A stretch of 64,000 nucleotides of DNA from the NCBI GenBank assembly GCA_965226025.1, contig CBDDCD010000002.1, positions 124,001 through 188,000 of the forward strand, in the 5' to 3' direction. This DNA is from Moanibacter sp965226025 (lineage in GTDB: Bacteria; Verrucomicrobiota; Verrucomicrobiia; Opitutales; UBA2987). The notes under the pieces were generated by a model. The model was not told the DNA's origin, made no database searches, and saw only the letters and a list, made by a program, of their open reading frames with translations. Position 1 is the stretch's first letter; the number at the start of each line of letters is the position of its first letter. This document shows, in pieces, positions 8,771-17,856 of this stretch. The translations under genes were made by a program, and so were the position numbers.

Positions 8771-9823
8771 TCAATCGACCGGAATCATCGTAATACAGAT
8801 CGGCACTGGCGCTTCTATCTGGTCGCCGGTTGGACTGAGCCTCCCGGTATCTCGATCAACCCGATAGGTCACGACATTATTCGTATTCTGATTGGCGGCG
8901 AATAGATACTGGCCGGTTGGGTCGAGGGCGAAATTGCGCGGCCACTCGCCTTGAGTGGACTCATAGTCGACCACCGAAAGCTTACCCGTGCTTTCATCGA
9001 CAGCGAAAATTACAATGCTGTCGTGTCCCCGGTTCGAACCGTAAACGAAGCGACCGTCGTTTGAGACATGAATATCAGCGCAGTAGCTGGTCTCCACGAA
9101 TTCACTCGGTAGAGTGGAAATCACCTGAAGCGTCTCCAGCGCCCCTCGCTTCTCATCATACTCGAATGCCACAGTCGTATTGTCCAACTCGTTGATGACG
9201 TAGGCATACCGGCGATTAGGATGAAAGGCGATATGCCGGGGCCCGGCGCCTGCGTGCACTTCGACCCAAGGCGGATCGTTGGGTATGAGGCTGCCGCTCT
9301 CCGCATCCAATTTGTAAATCAGGACTTTATCGATTCCAAGATCGGGGGAAACGGCATAGTTGTTACCCAGATCGATTTTGATCGAGTGGGCGTGAGGCCC
9401 CTGTTGCCTGTCCTGATTAACACTGGATCCTTCATGCTGAATAAAGCTCGTAGCCTCACCCAGGCTGCCGTCCTCTCGAATTGGCAGCGCCGCCACACTC
9501 CCACTGCCGTAGTTCGCCACCAAGACGACCTTTCCGGTAGCGTCCACGCTGACATGGCACGGCCCCGAACCTCCACACGACTGATGGTTTAGTTTCGTTA
9601 GACTGCCGCTGGCCGGATCGACGGCGAAGGCGTAGACCGACTCACCTTCCGCCACCGAATAGAGGAACCGGTTCGAGGAATGGACCGCCTGAAAAGATGT
9701 ACCTTTCACCTCCGTGACCGAACTTGCCGGTGTCAACTCTCCGGAACTGAGATCCAGTCCGTAGACATATATCCCGTCTCCCCCCACATAAAACCACATT
9801 CTCTCAATAATCTCTTCAGCCAT
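8771..9823 (-). CDS. Lactonase family protein, 6-phosphogluconolactonase-like seven-bladed propeller
   Basis: 350 residues, the usual length for the YbhE/cycloisomerase-2 type lactonase. Family signatures are SGPCHVSVDATGKVVLVANYG, GPHAHSI, GPRHIAFHPNRRYAYVINEL, YGSNRGHDSIVIF and WPRNFALDPTGQYLFAANQN, spaced as successive blades. A good Shine-Dalgarno (AAGGAGA) precedes the ATG. There is no signal peptide. The family hydrolyses sugar-acid lactones, which would suit a sugar-oxidation locus together with the adjacent SDR. The exact lactone is unknown. Confidence 0.87.
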   Translation of the reverse strand: MAEEIIERMWFYVGGDGIYVYGLDLSSGELTPASSVTEVKGTSFQAVHSSNRFLYSVAEGESVYAFAVDPASGSLTKLNHQSCGGSGPCHVSVDATGKVVLVANYGSGSVAALPIREDGSLGEATSFIQHEGSSVNQDRQQGPHAHSIKIDLGNNYAVSPDLGIDKVLIYKLDAESGSLIPNDPPWVEVHAGAGPRHIAFHPNRRYAYVINELDNTTVAFEYDEKRGALETLQVISTLPSEFVETSYCADIHVSNDGRFVYGSNRGHDSIVIFAVDESTGKLSVVDYESTQGEWPRNFALDPTGQYLFAANQNTNNVVTYRVDRDTGRLSPTGDQIEAPVPICITMIPVD

Positions 9824-9942
9824 GGCACAGATCTCCTTTTTCCCAATCGTCCATCCCCCACGGCGGGTCGGTCAAACGGAAAAGCAGAAAAAAGCTGTCG
9901 AACAAATCATCCTTCGCTCAGCCTTTCCCGGCTTGCCGGACA

Positions 9943-10038
9943 AGGAAGCTGTCGGTGATCCTAACTCCGGCGATTCTCGTATGCACCCGGATATTCCGCC
10001 TACGCGGGCAAATCACGGAGCTACGCCGACAGATTCCT
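9943..10038. repeat. ~97-bp inverted-end element E1
   Basis: The left end AGGAAGCTGTCGG (one mismatch to the family end) and right end CCGACAGATTCCT enclose about 70 bp. It lies in the gap between the lactonase and SDR genes and ends 11 bp before the SDR stop codon. It belongs to the family described under E2, E4, E5 and E6, which have the same ends and 96-98 bp length. Confidence 0.7.
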
Positions 10039-10048
10039 CGACGGATTC

Positions 10049-10795
10049 CTAGCCTGTGAAGACGGTTCCCCGCAGCAGTTTGGCCTGGTCGCTGGCCATG
10101 AAGGCAACAATGTTCGCAACGTCCTCCGGTTCGTTCAGGCCTTCAATCCTCTGGTCCAGATGAGTCGTATCGCCCGTCGCCTCGGCCATTCTTCTAACCT
10201 GTGCAATCTTGAGGGGCGACTTAACCGATCCGGGCGCAATGTCGTTCACTCGGATGCCGTGTTTCTGAAGAGTACTCTGCATCACCATGGTCAAGCCGTG
10301 AACGCCTCCTTTGCTGGCGCCGTATGCATAGGAAGAAGACCCCCCACGCACCCCGGCACCGGAAGCGGCCAGAATGATCACGCCGCTCTGCTGCTTTTTC
10401 ATCAACGTGACAACGTATTTCGCCATCAAAAAGGTGCCCCTTAAGTTGATATCGAGCACGGTGTCCCACGTCTCTTCCGGAAATTCGTCCAGTTCCACAG
10501 ATGCACCTTTCAGCACCCCGGCAAAGTGCAATAGGACGTCGATTCCACCCAGCCAGATTTCGGCTTCGGACACGGCGATTGCCACAACATTCTCTTTCTG
10601 AACGTCGACATGCCAGAAGCGTGCCTCCCCTCCCGAGGAATTGATGGTGTCGACCGTTTCTGTGGCCTCCTCGTCGTTGACGTCGAAGAGGGCCACTTTG
10701 GCTCCGTCGCTTGCCACCCTGAGCGCCGAGGCCCCACCAATTCCGGTGGCACCGCCCGTTACGATGATCCGCTTGCCCGTGAGGTTAATATCCAT
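10049..10795 (-). CDS. Short-chain dehydrogenase/reductase (SDR)
   Basis: 248 residues, classical SDR. The nucleotide-binding motif is TGGATGIGG at the N-terminus, with a variant LLHFAG in place of NNAG. The catalytic region is ILAASGAG followed by the YGASK active-site Tyr/Lys. An Asp after strand 2 (FDVND) favours NAD over NADP. It ends abruptly in TVFTG; most family members end in a G-G-x tail, so the C-terminus may be slightly altered near the E1 repeat. It is probably an alcohol or polyol dehydrogenase working with the lactonase next door. Confidence 0.9.
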   Translation of the reverse strand: MDINLTGKRIIVTGGATGIGGASALRVASDGAKVALFDVNDEEATETVDTINSSGGEARFWHVDVQKENVVAIAVSEAEIWLGGIDVLLHFAGVLKGASVELDEFPEETWDTVLDINLRGTFLMAKYVVTLMKKQQSGVIILAASGAGVRGGSSSYAYGASKGGVHGLTMVMQSTLQKHGIRVNDIAPGSVKSPLKIAQVRRMAEATGDTTHLDQRIEGLNEPEDVANIVAFMASDQAKLLRGTVFTG

Positions 10796-10977
10796 CGGAT
10801 AATGTCTCCTTACTACAGTCCGCCTTTATTTGCAGATCCGCGGTCAATTTCTTCTTTGCCTGCCGCTCTGTTGCCCTTCGAGAATTGCTACTCTTTTCGT
10901 GATTTATTGGATAAGAAATCTCTCAGATATCCGATCTTGAGTTGAAAAGTGAACACCGAAAACGTAGACTGCGCGAC

Positions 10978-12039
10978 ATGAAAATGAATCTGCAGCCTTT
11001 TCGTGTATCCAACGATGCTCTCGACGATCCGGTCGAACTGCACCGACGCATGGATGAAGAGGGTTACCTTTTCCTGCGAAAGTTTCAGGACCCGGATGAA
11101 CTTTGGAAGCTGCGTCTACAGGTTTTGGGGCGTATTCGGGATGCCGGCGATTGGATCGTTCCCGGCAGTAAGCTCTCCGATGGCCTGGTGGATCCGGAGA
11201 AGGCCTGTACCGAACCGGATCGAGAATACCAGGACGTCTACCAAGAGGCCTACAAACTACAGGCTCTTCACGAAATCGCCCACCGCTCCGAGGTCACATC
11301 GCTAATTGGGCTCCTCGTGGAAGGCCCGGTGTTTCCACATCCCCACGTCATTATGAGGCTTTGGTTCCCCCATTACACGCAGCACACCACGCCTTTTCAC
11401 CAGGACTTTGTTCATTTTCAAAGCAATCTCGAACTGATCACGGTATGGACTCCCCTTGACGACTGCCCGATCGAATTGGGTCCGTTGGCCGTAGTAGAAG
11501 GGTCCCACAAGGTCGGCAAGGTAGTGGACCACCACTTTTCGCTAGGAGCAGGCGGTCAAATGGTGAATGATCCTGAAGCGAGAGGGATTCCCCGATGCAA
11601 CGATTTCGAACTCGGAGACACGCTGATTTTCGGCTGCCTCATGGTACACGGGGCGCTGCCCAACACGACCGAAGATCAACTCCGCGTCTCACTCGACAAC
11701 CGTTACATGAAGCTTGGGCTTCCCATATCCGAGCATATGCTCACACCCCATCTCAATGGAGGGCGGCTCACCTGGGAGCAAGTCTACGAGGACTGGCCGG
11801 AAGATCACGAGCTCAAGTACTTTTGGGAGAAGGAAGCGTTCGAAACCATCGCCACGGACACAAAATTTGGCCAAAGGATATTCGAGGAGGTTATGGATCT
11901 TGCCGGGGAGGGCCACGAAGATGCAATATTTGCCCTCCAGCGCGCCGCCCAGCAGCCGATCACCGCAGAAACCGATCAGCGAATTCGCGACAATGCCGAT
12001 CGCGCAAAGCGTCGCCTGGCCGAAATCGAGTCAAACTAG
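10978..12039 (+). CDS. Phytanoyl-CoA dioxygenase (PhyH) family protein, long form
   Basis: 353 residues from ATG 10978; an in-frame ATG at 10942 adds a basic leader. The HxD motif is in TPFHQDFVHFQ, followed by LGPLAVVEGSHKVGK, the distal His in FGCLMVHGALPN and Arg in DQLRVSLDNRY. It is longer than the minimal PhyH fold because of an Arg/Glu-rich C-terminal helical extension. It is transcribed towards the Gfo/Idh/MocA gene and the two coding ends overlap by 9 bp within a palindrome. The substrate is unknown. Confidence 0.9.
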   Translation: MKMNLQPFRVSNDALDDPVELHRRMDEEGYLFLRKFQDPDELWKLRLQVLGRIRDAGDWIVPGSKLSDGLVDPEKACTEPDREYQDVYQEAYKLQALHEIAHRSEVTSLIGLLVEGPVFPHPHVIMRLWFPHYTQHTTPFHQDFVHFQSNLELITVWTPLDDCPIELGPLAVVEGSHKVGKVVDHHFSLGAGGQMVNDPEARGIPRCNDFELGDTLIFGCLMVHGALPNTTEDQLRVSLDNRYMKLGLPISEHMLTPHLNGGRLTWEQVYEDWPEDHELKYFWEKEAFETIATDTKFGQRIFEEVMDLAGEGHEDAIFALQRAAQQPITAETDQRIRDNADRAKRRLAEIESN

Positions 12040-13164
12040 ATTGGAAATCTCGTGAGATTTCCAATCTCTCGAGTCCGGCACGTCGATCCACCGGCCACCC
12101 TCGGCGATGGACTGCTGGCTGATCAACCCTGGCAGCGTCATGTCCATGGCCTCGTCAATTCCTATTGGATTAGGACACTTGCCTTCGATCGTGTTGACGA
12201 AATCTAGAACTTCGAAGAAATCGCCGCCTCCATGCCCGGCCTCCTCTGCGCGCTGCATATTCTTCTTCCAGAAATCCGGCAGGAATTCGTCCGTCAACTC
12301 TTCGAGTTCCAACCAAGTCTGCGCATCTTTGCACCGTGCACGTAGCCAGACGCGATTCATTTCGCCGGGTGCCCGCGCCGACTCGTAGGCACCGTCCGTC
12401 CCCTGAAGCTGGTAATTGGTCGACGCAAGGGGGCGATCGGAGAGCATGTCGACCCTGATCTTGACCAGGCCACCTGATTCCATCTTGCAGAGCATCACGC
12501 ATGAGTCTTCGCTCACGTACTCTTTCCCGCGGGAATCTCGGTAATGGTGTCCGGATCCGGCACAGCAAACGGCCGCTACGCGGTCGCCCGGCATCCACTG
12601 CAGAATGGGTCCCAGACTGTGGGTGCCGTAAGTCACCCCGTTAATTCCGGTCTGCCATTTCCGACGCCAAGGCGTGACTTCGTTCAACCCTTTCAATTCG
12701 TGGATGTATTCTCCCTCCGCATAGTAGGGCGTGCCAAAGAAACCGCTTCGGACCATCTCGCGCACCATCACGTTTGGCCGCATGTAGGTGTAATTCTCCG
12801 CCATCATGTAAACGCCACGGCTCTTCCGGCAAGCCGCCACCAGTCGTCGGCATTCCTCGACCGAAACTCCGGCCGTGACTTCCGATAGGACGTGGAGATC
12901 GCGCTCGAGAGCCGCAATCGCCATCGTGACATGGAAGTGCATCGGCGTCCCGAGGATGACCGCGTCCAACTCCGACTTCTCCAACATCTCACCGTAATCG
13001 GTGTACTGTTCGGATCCTCCGAGACGCTCCTGCGTCGCAGTCAGCCCGTTCGAATCGACGTCGCAAACCGCATGAATCGTAATCTGCGGCAAAGCGTCGC
13101 AAGCACCTTTGAATGCGGCGCCCCGGCCGCAAGCGCCCACGATTCCGAGGTTAAGCTGTTTCAT
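12031..13164 (-). CDS. Gfo/Idh/MocA family oxidoreductase
   Basis: 377 residues. The N-terminal Rossmann motif is GIVGACGRGAAF (usually GxGxxG). It is followed by the acidic AVCDVDSNG, the GTPMHFH segment, the family EV/EK motif (VLSEVTAGVS, with Val where the catalytic Lys of the EKP motif is normally found), and the C-terminal domain with GVTYGTHSLGPILQW. The EKP change means a dehydrogenase role should be treated cautiously. The last residues SRDWKSHEISNLV are encoded by one arm of a palindrome. An IS630 remnant sits 22 bp upstream of the start and probably displaced the original promoter. Confidence 0.87.
   Translation of the reverse strand: MKQLNLGIVGACGRGAAFKGACDALPQITIHAVCDVDSNGLTATQERLGGSEQYTDYGEMLEKSELDAVILGTPMHFHVTMAIAALERDLHVLSEVTAGVSVEECRRLVAACRKSRGVYMMAENYTYMRPNVMVREMVRSGFFGTPYYAEGEYIHELKGLNEVTPWRRKWQTGINGVTYGTHSLGPILQWMPGDRVAAVCCAGSGHHYRDSRGKEYVSEDSCVMLCKMESGGLVKIRVDMLSDRPLASTNYQLQGTDGAYESARAPGEMNRVWLRARCKDAQTWLELEELTDEFLPDFWKKNMQRAEEAGHGGGDFFEVLDFVNTIEGKCPNPIGIDEAMDMTLPGLISQQSIAEGGRWIDVPDSRDWKSHEISNLV
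12038..12067. terminator. Perfect 14-bp inverted repeat between convergent genes
   Basis: The arms AGATTGGAAATCTC and GAGATTTCCAATCT are separated by GT. It spans the end of the PhyH gene and the last codons of the Gfo/Idh/MocA gene, which converge here. A bidirectional terminator or stalling hairpin is plausible, though the arms are not GC-rich and there is no U-tract. Confidence 0.5.
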
Positions 13165-13203
13165 GAGCTATACTCGGTGCCATAAATAATTGCGCATAAC
13201 GGC

Positions 13204-14302
13204 TTAGATGATACCGCAGAGTTTTCGGAGGGTTTCGTTCCCCGTTGCCCATTCCTGAAACTTGCTTTCCACCCGGTCGGAGACTTCATCGATACAGGCG
13301 AAGTACTGGTTGTGAATGCAGAGTCGACGGGTCAGTTTCCAGATCCGTTCAATGGGGTTGAGTTCCGGACTGTAAGGAGGCAGAAAGTCCTGCTCGAATA
13401 CATCAGCGCATTCCTCGCGCCAGCTTTTATGCAGAAGCCCATGATGGTAGCGCGCATTGTCTGAGAGGAGTACCGTTTTCCCGGGTGAACGGCTTGTCCG
13501 TTGTCTCAAAAGCTTCAAGAATCCCCAGAAACTGTCAGCATTAAAGCGGTCCTCTTCTCTGGCATAGATAAACTTGCCGTCGCGCAAACGGACCGCGCCG
13601 AAGTAACCGACTTTCTCGCGCGTGGGCGCATGCATTAAGATCGGCTCCTTCACCTCTGGAGGCACCCACATGCGGCAACGCGAACCGTACTGTTGGAAAT
13701 GCACTTCATCTAAAGACCAAAGATCTATCTCAGGGTCCTTTGCTAGTCGACGGAGTTTTTTTATGCGCCTGTTGTGCCACCGGATCGGCCCGCGCAAGGA
13801 CCGGACGAGGTTTGCGCTGGCGAAAGTCCAACTGCCGGAAGAGGCGCTGACATTGCCGTACGCTCAGCTCAATCTGCCAGTTCTCTTTAAGCCACCGAGA
13901 CAGCGTCTTGCCGTCCCACAGGTTAACCGCCATACCGTGTTCGCGGGGACTCTCCCGAAGAATCCCATCCAACTGCTTCAGTTCCCTTTCACTCAAACGG
14001 GAGGGTCGGCCCCGCCCTGGGCTTTCGCTTCAGTTCCCTTTCACTCAAACGGGAGGGTCGGCCCCGCCCTGGGCTTTCGGCCAGACCGCTCAGCCCGTCC
14101 TGATTAAGACGTTGCGCACCCAATACTGCACCGTGCGCGGACTGTCGCCAAGATAACCGGCCACCTGATGGGCGCTCAACCCTTGGGCCACCAATAAGAC
14201 GCCATGGAGGCGATGGTCGTAACGAGATTGCTCGCTGCGACGAATTTCATCTTGTAAAACCAAGATCATTTCCTCGGAATCTGTGATAGTTAATGCACGC
14301 AT
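13204..14302 (-). pseudogene. IS630 transposase, broken by frameshifts and a 52-bp duplication
   Basis: The N-terminal helix-turn-helix part (QVAGYLGDSPRTVQYWV) runs to a stop at 14090. Reading on in another frame gives LSGLAESPGRGRPSRLSERELK, so a small indel occurred near 14105. The exact 52-bp tandem duplication at 13976-14079 shifts frame again. A third shift lies at a run of seven A (13756-13762, minus strand), after which the DDE domain is intact: LDEVHF, LLSDNARYHH and PPYSPELNPIERIWK. The A7 site could be a programmed frameshift, but the duplication cannot be. Confidence 0.85.
13976..14079. repeat. 52-bp exact tandem duplication inside the IS630 transposase
   Basis: Unit 1 is 13976-14027 and unit 2 is 14028-14079; both start CTTCAGTTCCC and end GGGCTTTCG. 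The unit length is not a multiple of three, so it adds a frameshift. The two units are identical, so the event is recent. Confidence 0.95.
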
Positions 14303-14361
14303 AACAAAGAAAGGACATAACACCATCTCTCGTATGCGCAATTAAATTTGTCGTTCTGTAT

Positions 14362-14458
14362 AGAAGTCTGTCGGTATGAAGTTGGAAGCGATTTATTACC
14401 GCGAAATTCCGATACGAAGCGCAAGTTTGTAACGACGTGCAACGCCCGACAGATTCCT
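14362..14458. repeat. ~97-bp inverted-end element E2
   Basis: The left end AGAAGTCTGTCGG (two mismatches) and right end CCGACAGATTCCT are 97 bp apart outside to outside. The right end overlaps the stop codon of the LLM oxidoreductase gene. The interior contains GAAGCGCAAGTTTG, the reverse complement of which resembles the CGCTTCGCAA seen inside E6. It lies 17 bp from the IS630 end. Confidence 0.75.
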
Positions 14459-15386
14459 AGTCGAAAACACCGATCACCTCCTCCGCAACAAGACGGTACT
14501 GTTCTAGGTCGTCGGTCGGAATGCCGCCCAGCATGATCCCATCAGCGCCGGCGTCGATGATCTCGCCGATGCGGTCGATGACGTAGTTCTTGGTTCCGAC
14601 GGCGGAGCCAGCTCCGAGCTTACGTGCCGCGAGGAAGCCTTCCGCCTCAGCCTTATCGTCAGTGATTTTCGTCGGCATCAACACCGTGCGCTTAATCTCG
14701 GAAGGATCCCGGCCCGCTGCTTCGCAGTGACGCTCAAGCACACCTATCTTGTGATGGAAATAGTCTGCCGTCATCGGGCCACCAGCCCATCCGTCGAGAT
14801 TCATCACATCGCCGTATTTGGCCAGCGTCCGTAAGGTTCGTTTCTCACCGGTGCCGCCTACCAGGATCGGGATGTGCGGCTTCTGATGGCAACCCGGAGC
14901 GAGCGGCGCCTCGTCGAGACTGTAGTAGCGTCCTTCGAAGTTAACCGGCTCATCGGAAGTAAAGAGGGCGCGAATAAGACAACACGCTTCCTCCAAACGA
15001 TCCTGCCGTTCCCGCATCGACGGAAAGGTCCAACCGTAGGCTTCGTGTTCGCGTTCGAACCACGCCGCGCCGATCCCCAACGTGAATCGTCCATGAGAGA
15101 TCTGATCGACAGTCGTGGCCATTTTGGCCACCAAGGCCGGGTTGCGGTAGGTGTTGCCCAGAACAAGATGGCCCAACCGCAGCCTTTCCGTGAATCCAGC
15201 CACCGCCGAGACCACCGTGAATCCTTCGTGCGCGTTGCGATGCTCTTCTTCGCGACGGGGCGGGGGCGGGAGATAATGGTCGGCGAACCAGACGCTCTCC
15301 CACGGGCCCGCTTCCATCACCTCGACGACCGCCCGAATGCTGTCCCAAGTGTTCCGATAACAACTGACCTGTGCACCGAACTTCAT
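14457..15386 (-). CDS. LLM class oxidoreductase, probably F420-dependent
   Basis: 309 residues, bacterial luciferase-like TIM barrel. Features are the opening MKFGAQVSC, WFADHYLPPP, LVLGNTYRNPALVAKM, ISHGRFTLGIGAAW and HIPILVGGTGEKRTL, typical of the TIGR03560/03619-type F420-dependent oxidoreductases. If it truly uses F420, the genome must make or import that cofactor; none of its biosynthesis genes are in this window. FMN use cannot be excluded. It stands alone on the minus strand, and its stop codon lies in the E2 repeat. Confidence 0.87.
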   Translation of the reverse strand: MKFGAQVSCYRNTWDSIRAVVEVMEAGPWESVWFADHYLPPPPRREEEHRNAHEGFTVVSAVAGFTERLRLGHLVLGNTYRNPALVAKMATTVDQISHGRFTLGIGAAWFEREHEAYGWTFPSMRERQDRLEEACCLIRALFTSDEPVNFEGRYYSLDEAPLAPGCHQKPHIPILVGGTGEKRTLRTLAKYGDVMNLDGWAGGPMTADYFHHKIGVLERHCEAAGRDPSEIKRTVLMPTKITDDKAEAEGFLAARKLGAGSAVGTKNYVIDRIGEIIDAGADGIMLGGIPTDDLEQYRLVAEEVIGVFD

Positions 15387-15572
15387 CTATCAATCCACCT
15401 TTTTCCGATCTGCCGCATTGCCCAAGCAAAATTGGGAACACAGCCCTCTTCTCTCTATGGAAGCAAGGGCGAATTCGGATCGCAACGTCAAACTGATCAG
15501 AAACCTCAACGCCTATGCGGGTATCCAGGCAAGACGATCACCGCTGACGCGAGAGAAGATTTCGCTAGATTC

Positions 15573-16262
15573 CTATTCGAGGCTGAAGAGCTCGCCTGAT
15601 TCCAGATCGACAAATCGCCGTGGCGCGCTTGTTTCATCGATATAGAAAATCCAGGAACCGCGGTCAAAGCTGAAGAGACTGGGATAGGTCGAAGCATTGG
15701 TCCAGAACCACCACCCCGAACTCAGGTCAAATAGATAGGCACTGTCGGCAGTGCTTCCGTCATAGACAAATATCCACGAATGCCGTGCATGAAAGACCCA
15801 AGGGAAGAAGGCGATGTTCACATCTCCCAGCCAATCAGACCGAATCCAACCCCCGCCCAGATCGACTGAATCCTCGAAAGGAGCGGGAAACCCGGCCGGT
15901 TCGGCGGCGCGGACCGAAATGGTCACAGTACGCGAATCTGCGCAGCCGGAAAAGTCGCAAATACGAATCCAAACCCGTGTTGTTTCGAGCAGCGAAGGAC
16001 TCTTCCAGGCAATATCGATTCCATTGATTTGGAAATCGTCAAACCGATTCGAAGCATCCGGATAAGCGCCCAGGTAGACCGTTCCACGTGGACTCCGATC
16101 GCTAACATGGACTTGGGCTTGAATGATGGCACGTCCTCCGGCCTCGATGGCAACATCATCGGGTTGCACAACAAAGTCGGGCGAGGCGACGGCCGGGTGC
16201 AGCGCCGCCAAGCCGACCGTGAAAACAAGAATAGGTAGAGCCCGTCCCAGTGGTGGAAACAA
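15573..16262 (-). pseudogene. Secreted Ig-like protein, 5' end replaced by an IS
   Basis: The coding frame enters directly from IS copy A. The first eight codons, from a TTG at 16262, belong to the IS end, and native sequence begins at LPILVFTVGLAALHPAVAS, a signal-peptide core. An Ig-like domain follows (DFVVQPDDVAIEAGG to SRTVTISVRA). The C-terminal region has three Trp-rich repeats (GGGWIRSDWLGD, HSWIFVYDGS, SGWWFWTNAST/SWIFYIDETS), a type I associate with secreted proteins of Verrucomicrobiota. The native start is missing, but the signal peptide looks nearly intact, so expression from the IS-borne TTG is conceivable though no good ribosome-binding site is seen. Confidence 0.75.
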
Positions 16263-16285
16263 TTGATTTTTAATGAGTTATGGGC

Positions 16286-16326
16286 AAAAAAAAGGCCGGA
16301 TAGAGCTGCAAAAAGCTCGATCCGGC
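16286..16326 (-). terminator. Intrinsic terminator inside the IS end
   Basis: The stem GCCGGAT-AGAGCT pairs with AGCT-C-GATCCGGC around a GCAAA loop (16295-16326). Read on the minus strand it is followed by eight U. It would stop antisense transcription leaving the transposase towards the outside. The same structure recurs in copies B and C. Confidence 0.75.
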
Positions 16327-16377
16327 GAAAAAGGGCGCTTATGCTTGCGTTAGTCAAATACAAAGCACGCCCTTCTC

Positions 16378-17856
16378 ATGAAAAATATTGCCGTACAAAG
16401 CTTCCTGCGTCCAGCCCTAACTCCAGTCATTCGATGCAAAGACTACACCGTGTTTCTGGAAACAATGGAGCGGATTGACCGGGTTTTGATCGACTCCTCG
16501 CTGGAAAGGGAGGCGATCGTAAAAGCCTTGGAAGGATGGGATGAAGCGGGAGGGAAGGATCGGGAGCGACGCGCTCTAAGAGCGATAAAAGCGCTGCGGG
16601 TGGAGGTGGTGCGTCATTTACTCGGAGGGATATCCTTTCGTTGTCTGTCGCAGGAGTTGGGACGCAGTGAGCTTCTGGCTAATTTTTGCCGGGTGCGTGA
16701 GGTAGACGGGATCCGGAAAATATCGAAGAGCAGTCTGGAACGGGATTCGAAATTCTTCGACGAAGCGTATCTGAGACAGCTGCATGCAAGGATGACCGAG
16801 GTGGTGGGCAATGCTGAACATTGTGGTGAGGCAGGATTAGAGAAGCCGATCGATACGAGGGAATGCCTGATCGACGCCACTTGCCTGGAAGCGAACATCC
16901 ACTGGCCCGTGGACTGGGTCTTGCTCAAGGATGTGGGAGCAACGCTGCTCAAGGCGATCAGTCTGATCCGGCAGGCGGGAATGAAACAGCGCATGCCCCA
17001 GGGAGCAAAGGGATTGGCTCGGGAGATGAACAAACGGTGCCTGGAGATGACGCATGCGCGTCGGCGCCGGGAGGCGGGCAAAGCGCGTAAAGGGATCCTG
17101 CGGCGGATGAAGCTATTGCTCAAGAAGATTGAGGGCCATGCCCTTCGCCACCGTGACTTATTGGAAGCTATGTGGATGCAAAGCGATTACACCGAGAAGA
17201 AGGCGAGCCGAATCATCGAGCGAATGGATGGTATGTTAGAGCAGATACCGCAGGTCATGAAACAGGCGCACGAACGGATCATAGGGGGGCGGCAGGTGAA
17301 GAATGAGGAGAAGATCCTGAGCGCCTACGAACCTGAGATTGACGTCATCGTGCGAGGCAAGGCAGATCGGGAGGTGGAGTTTGGCAACACCCTTTATTTA
17401 TGCGAGAGCGCAGAGGGATATCTGTTGGACTGGAAACTGTATGGGGGGCAGGCCCCGAGCGAATTGAAGCAGCTTTGGGAAAGTCTGGAGAGGCAAAAGG
17501 GCTTCGCTTTAGAGGAGAAGATCGAAGCGATCAGTGGGGATCGGGGCTATGCCTCGAAGGCGGCCAGCAAGCGGCTCCAGGCAGAGGGGATTTTTGACGC
17601 CCTTACGCCCCGCAATCCACAAGAGCTCAAGGAGCGGATGGAGGAGCCGCGCTTTGTCCGGTTGCAGCGACGACGAGGGAGCACCGAAGGCCGGATCGGA
17701 GTGCTCAAGAACCGATGGCACGGGGGCAAGATACGCAGCAAAGGCTTTGACAACCGTAACCTTAGCGTGGCCTGGTCGGTTCTGTCCCACAATCTATGGA
17801 AAATCGCGCAGAGACTTGCGCAAGAACATGAGAAAGAGGCAACGCAGGCGGCATAG
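16378..17856 (+). CDS. DDE transposase of the 1,817-bp IS, copy A
   Basis: 492 residues. The three catalytic regions are visible: ECLIDATCLEANI (first Asp), AISGDRGYASKAA (second Asp) and GSTEGRIGVLKNRW (Glu). The middle is basic and helical (RRRREAGKARKGILRRMK). It differs from copy B by Arg to Gly in SLIRQAG and matches copy C in protein. Intact and probably active. Confidence 0.95.
   Translation: MKNIAVQSFLRPALTPVIRCKDYTVFLETMERIDRVLIDSSLEREAIVKALEGWDEAGGKDRERRALRAIKALRVEVVRHLLGGISFRCLSQELGRSELLANFCRVREVDGIRKISKSSLERDSKFFDEAYLRQLHARMTEVVGNAEHCGEAGLEKPIDTRECLIDATCLEANIHWPVDWVLLKDVGATLLKAISLIRQAGMKQRMPQGAKGLAREMNKRCLEMTHARRRREAGKARKGILRRMKLLLKKIEGHALRHRDLLEAMWMQSDYTEKKASRIIERMDGMLEQIPQVMKQAHERIIGGRQVKNEEKILSAYEPEIDVIVRGKADREVEFGNTLYLCESAEGYLLDWKLYGGQAPSELKQLWESLERQKGFALEEKIEAISGDRGYASKAASKRLQAEGIFDALTPRNPQELKERMEEPRFVRLQRRRGSTEGRIGVLKNRWHGGKIRSKGFDNRNLSVAWSVLSHNLWKIAQRLAQEHEKEATQAA

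Larger units (their letters stand above)
13187..14344 (-). mobile_element. IS630-family insertion sequence, decayed
   Basis: Inverted termini are TAATTGCGCATA at 13187-13198 and TATGCGCAATTA at 14333-14344. The outer TA at each end is the expected IS630/Tc1-mariner target duplication, leaving about 1,154 bp of element. It carries one transposase gene broken into three frames. It lies in the upstream region of the Gfo/Idh/MocA gene. Confidence 0.85.
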
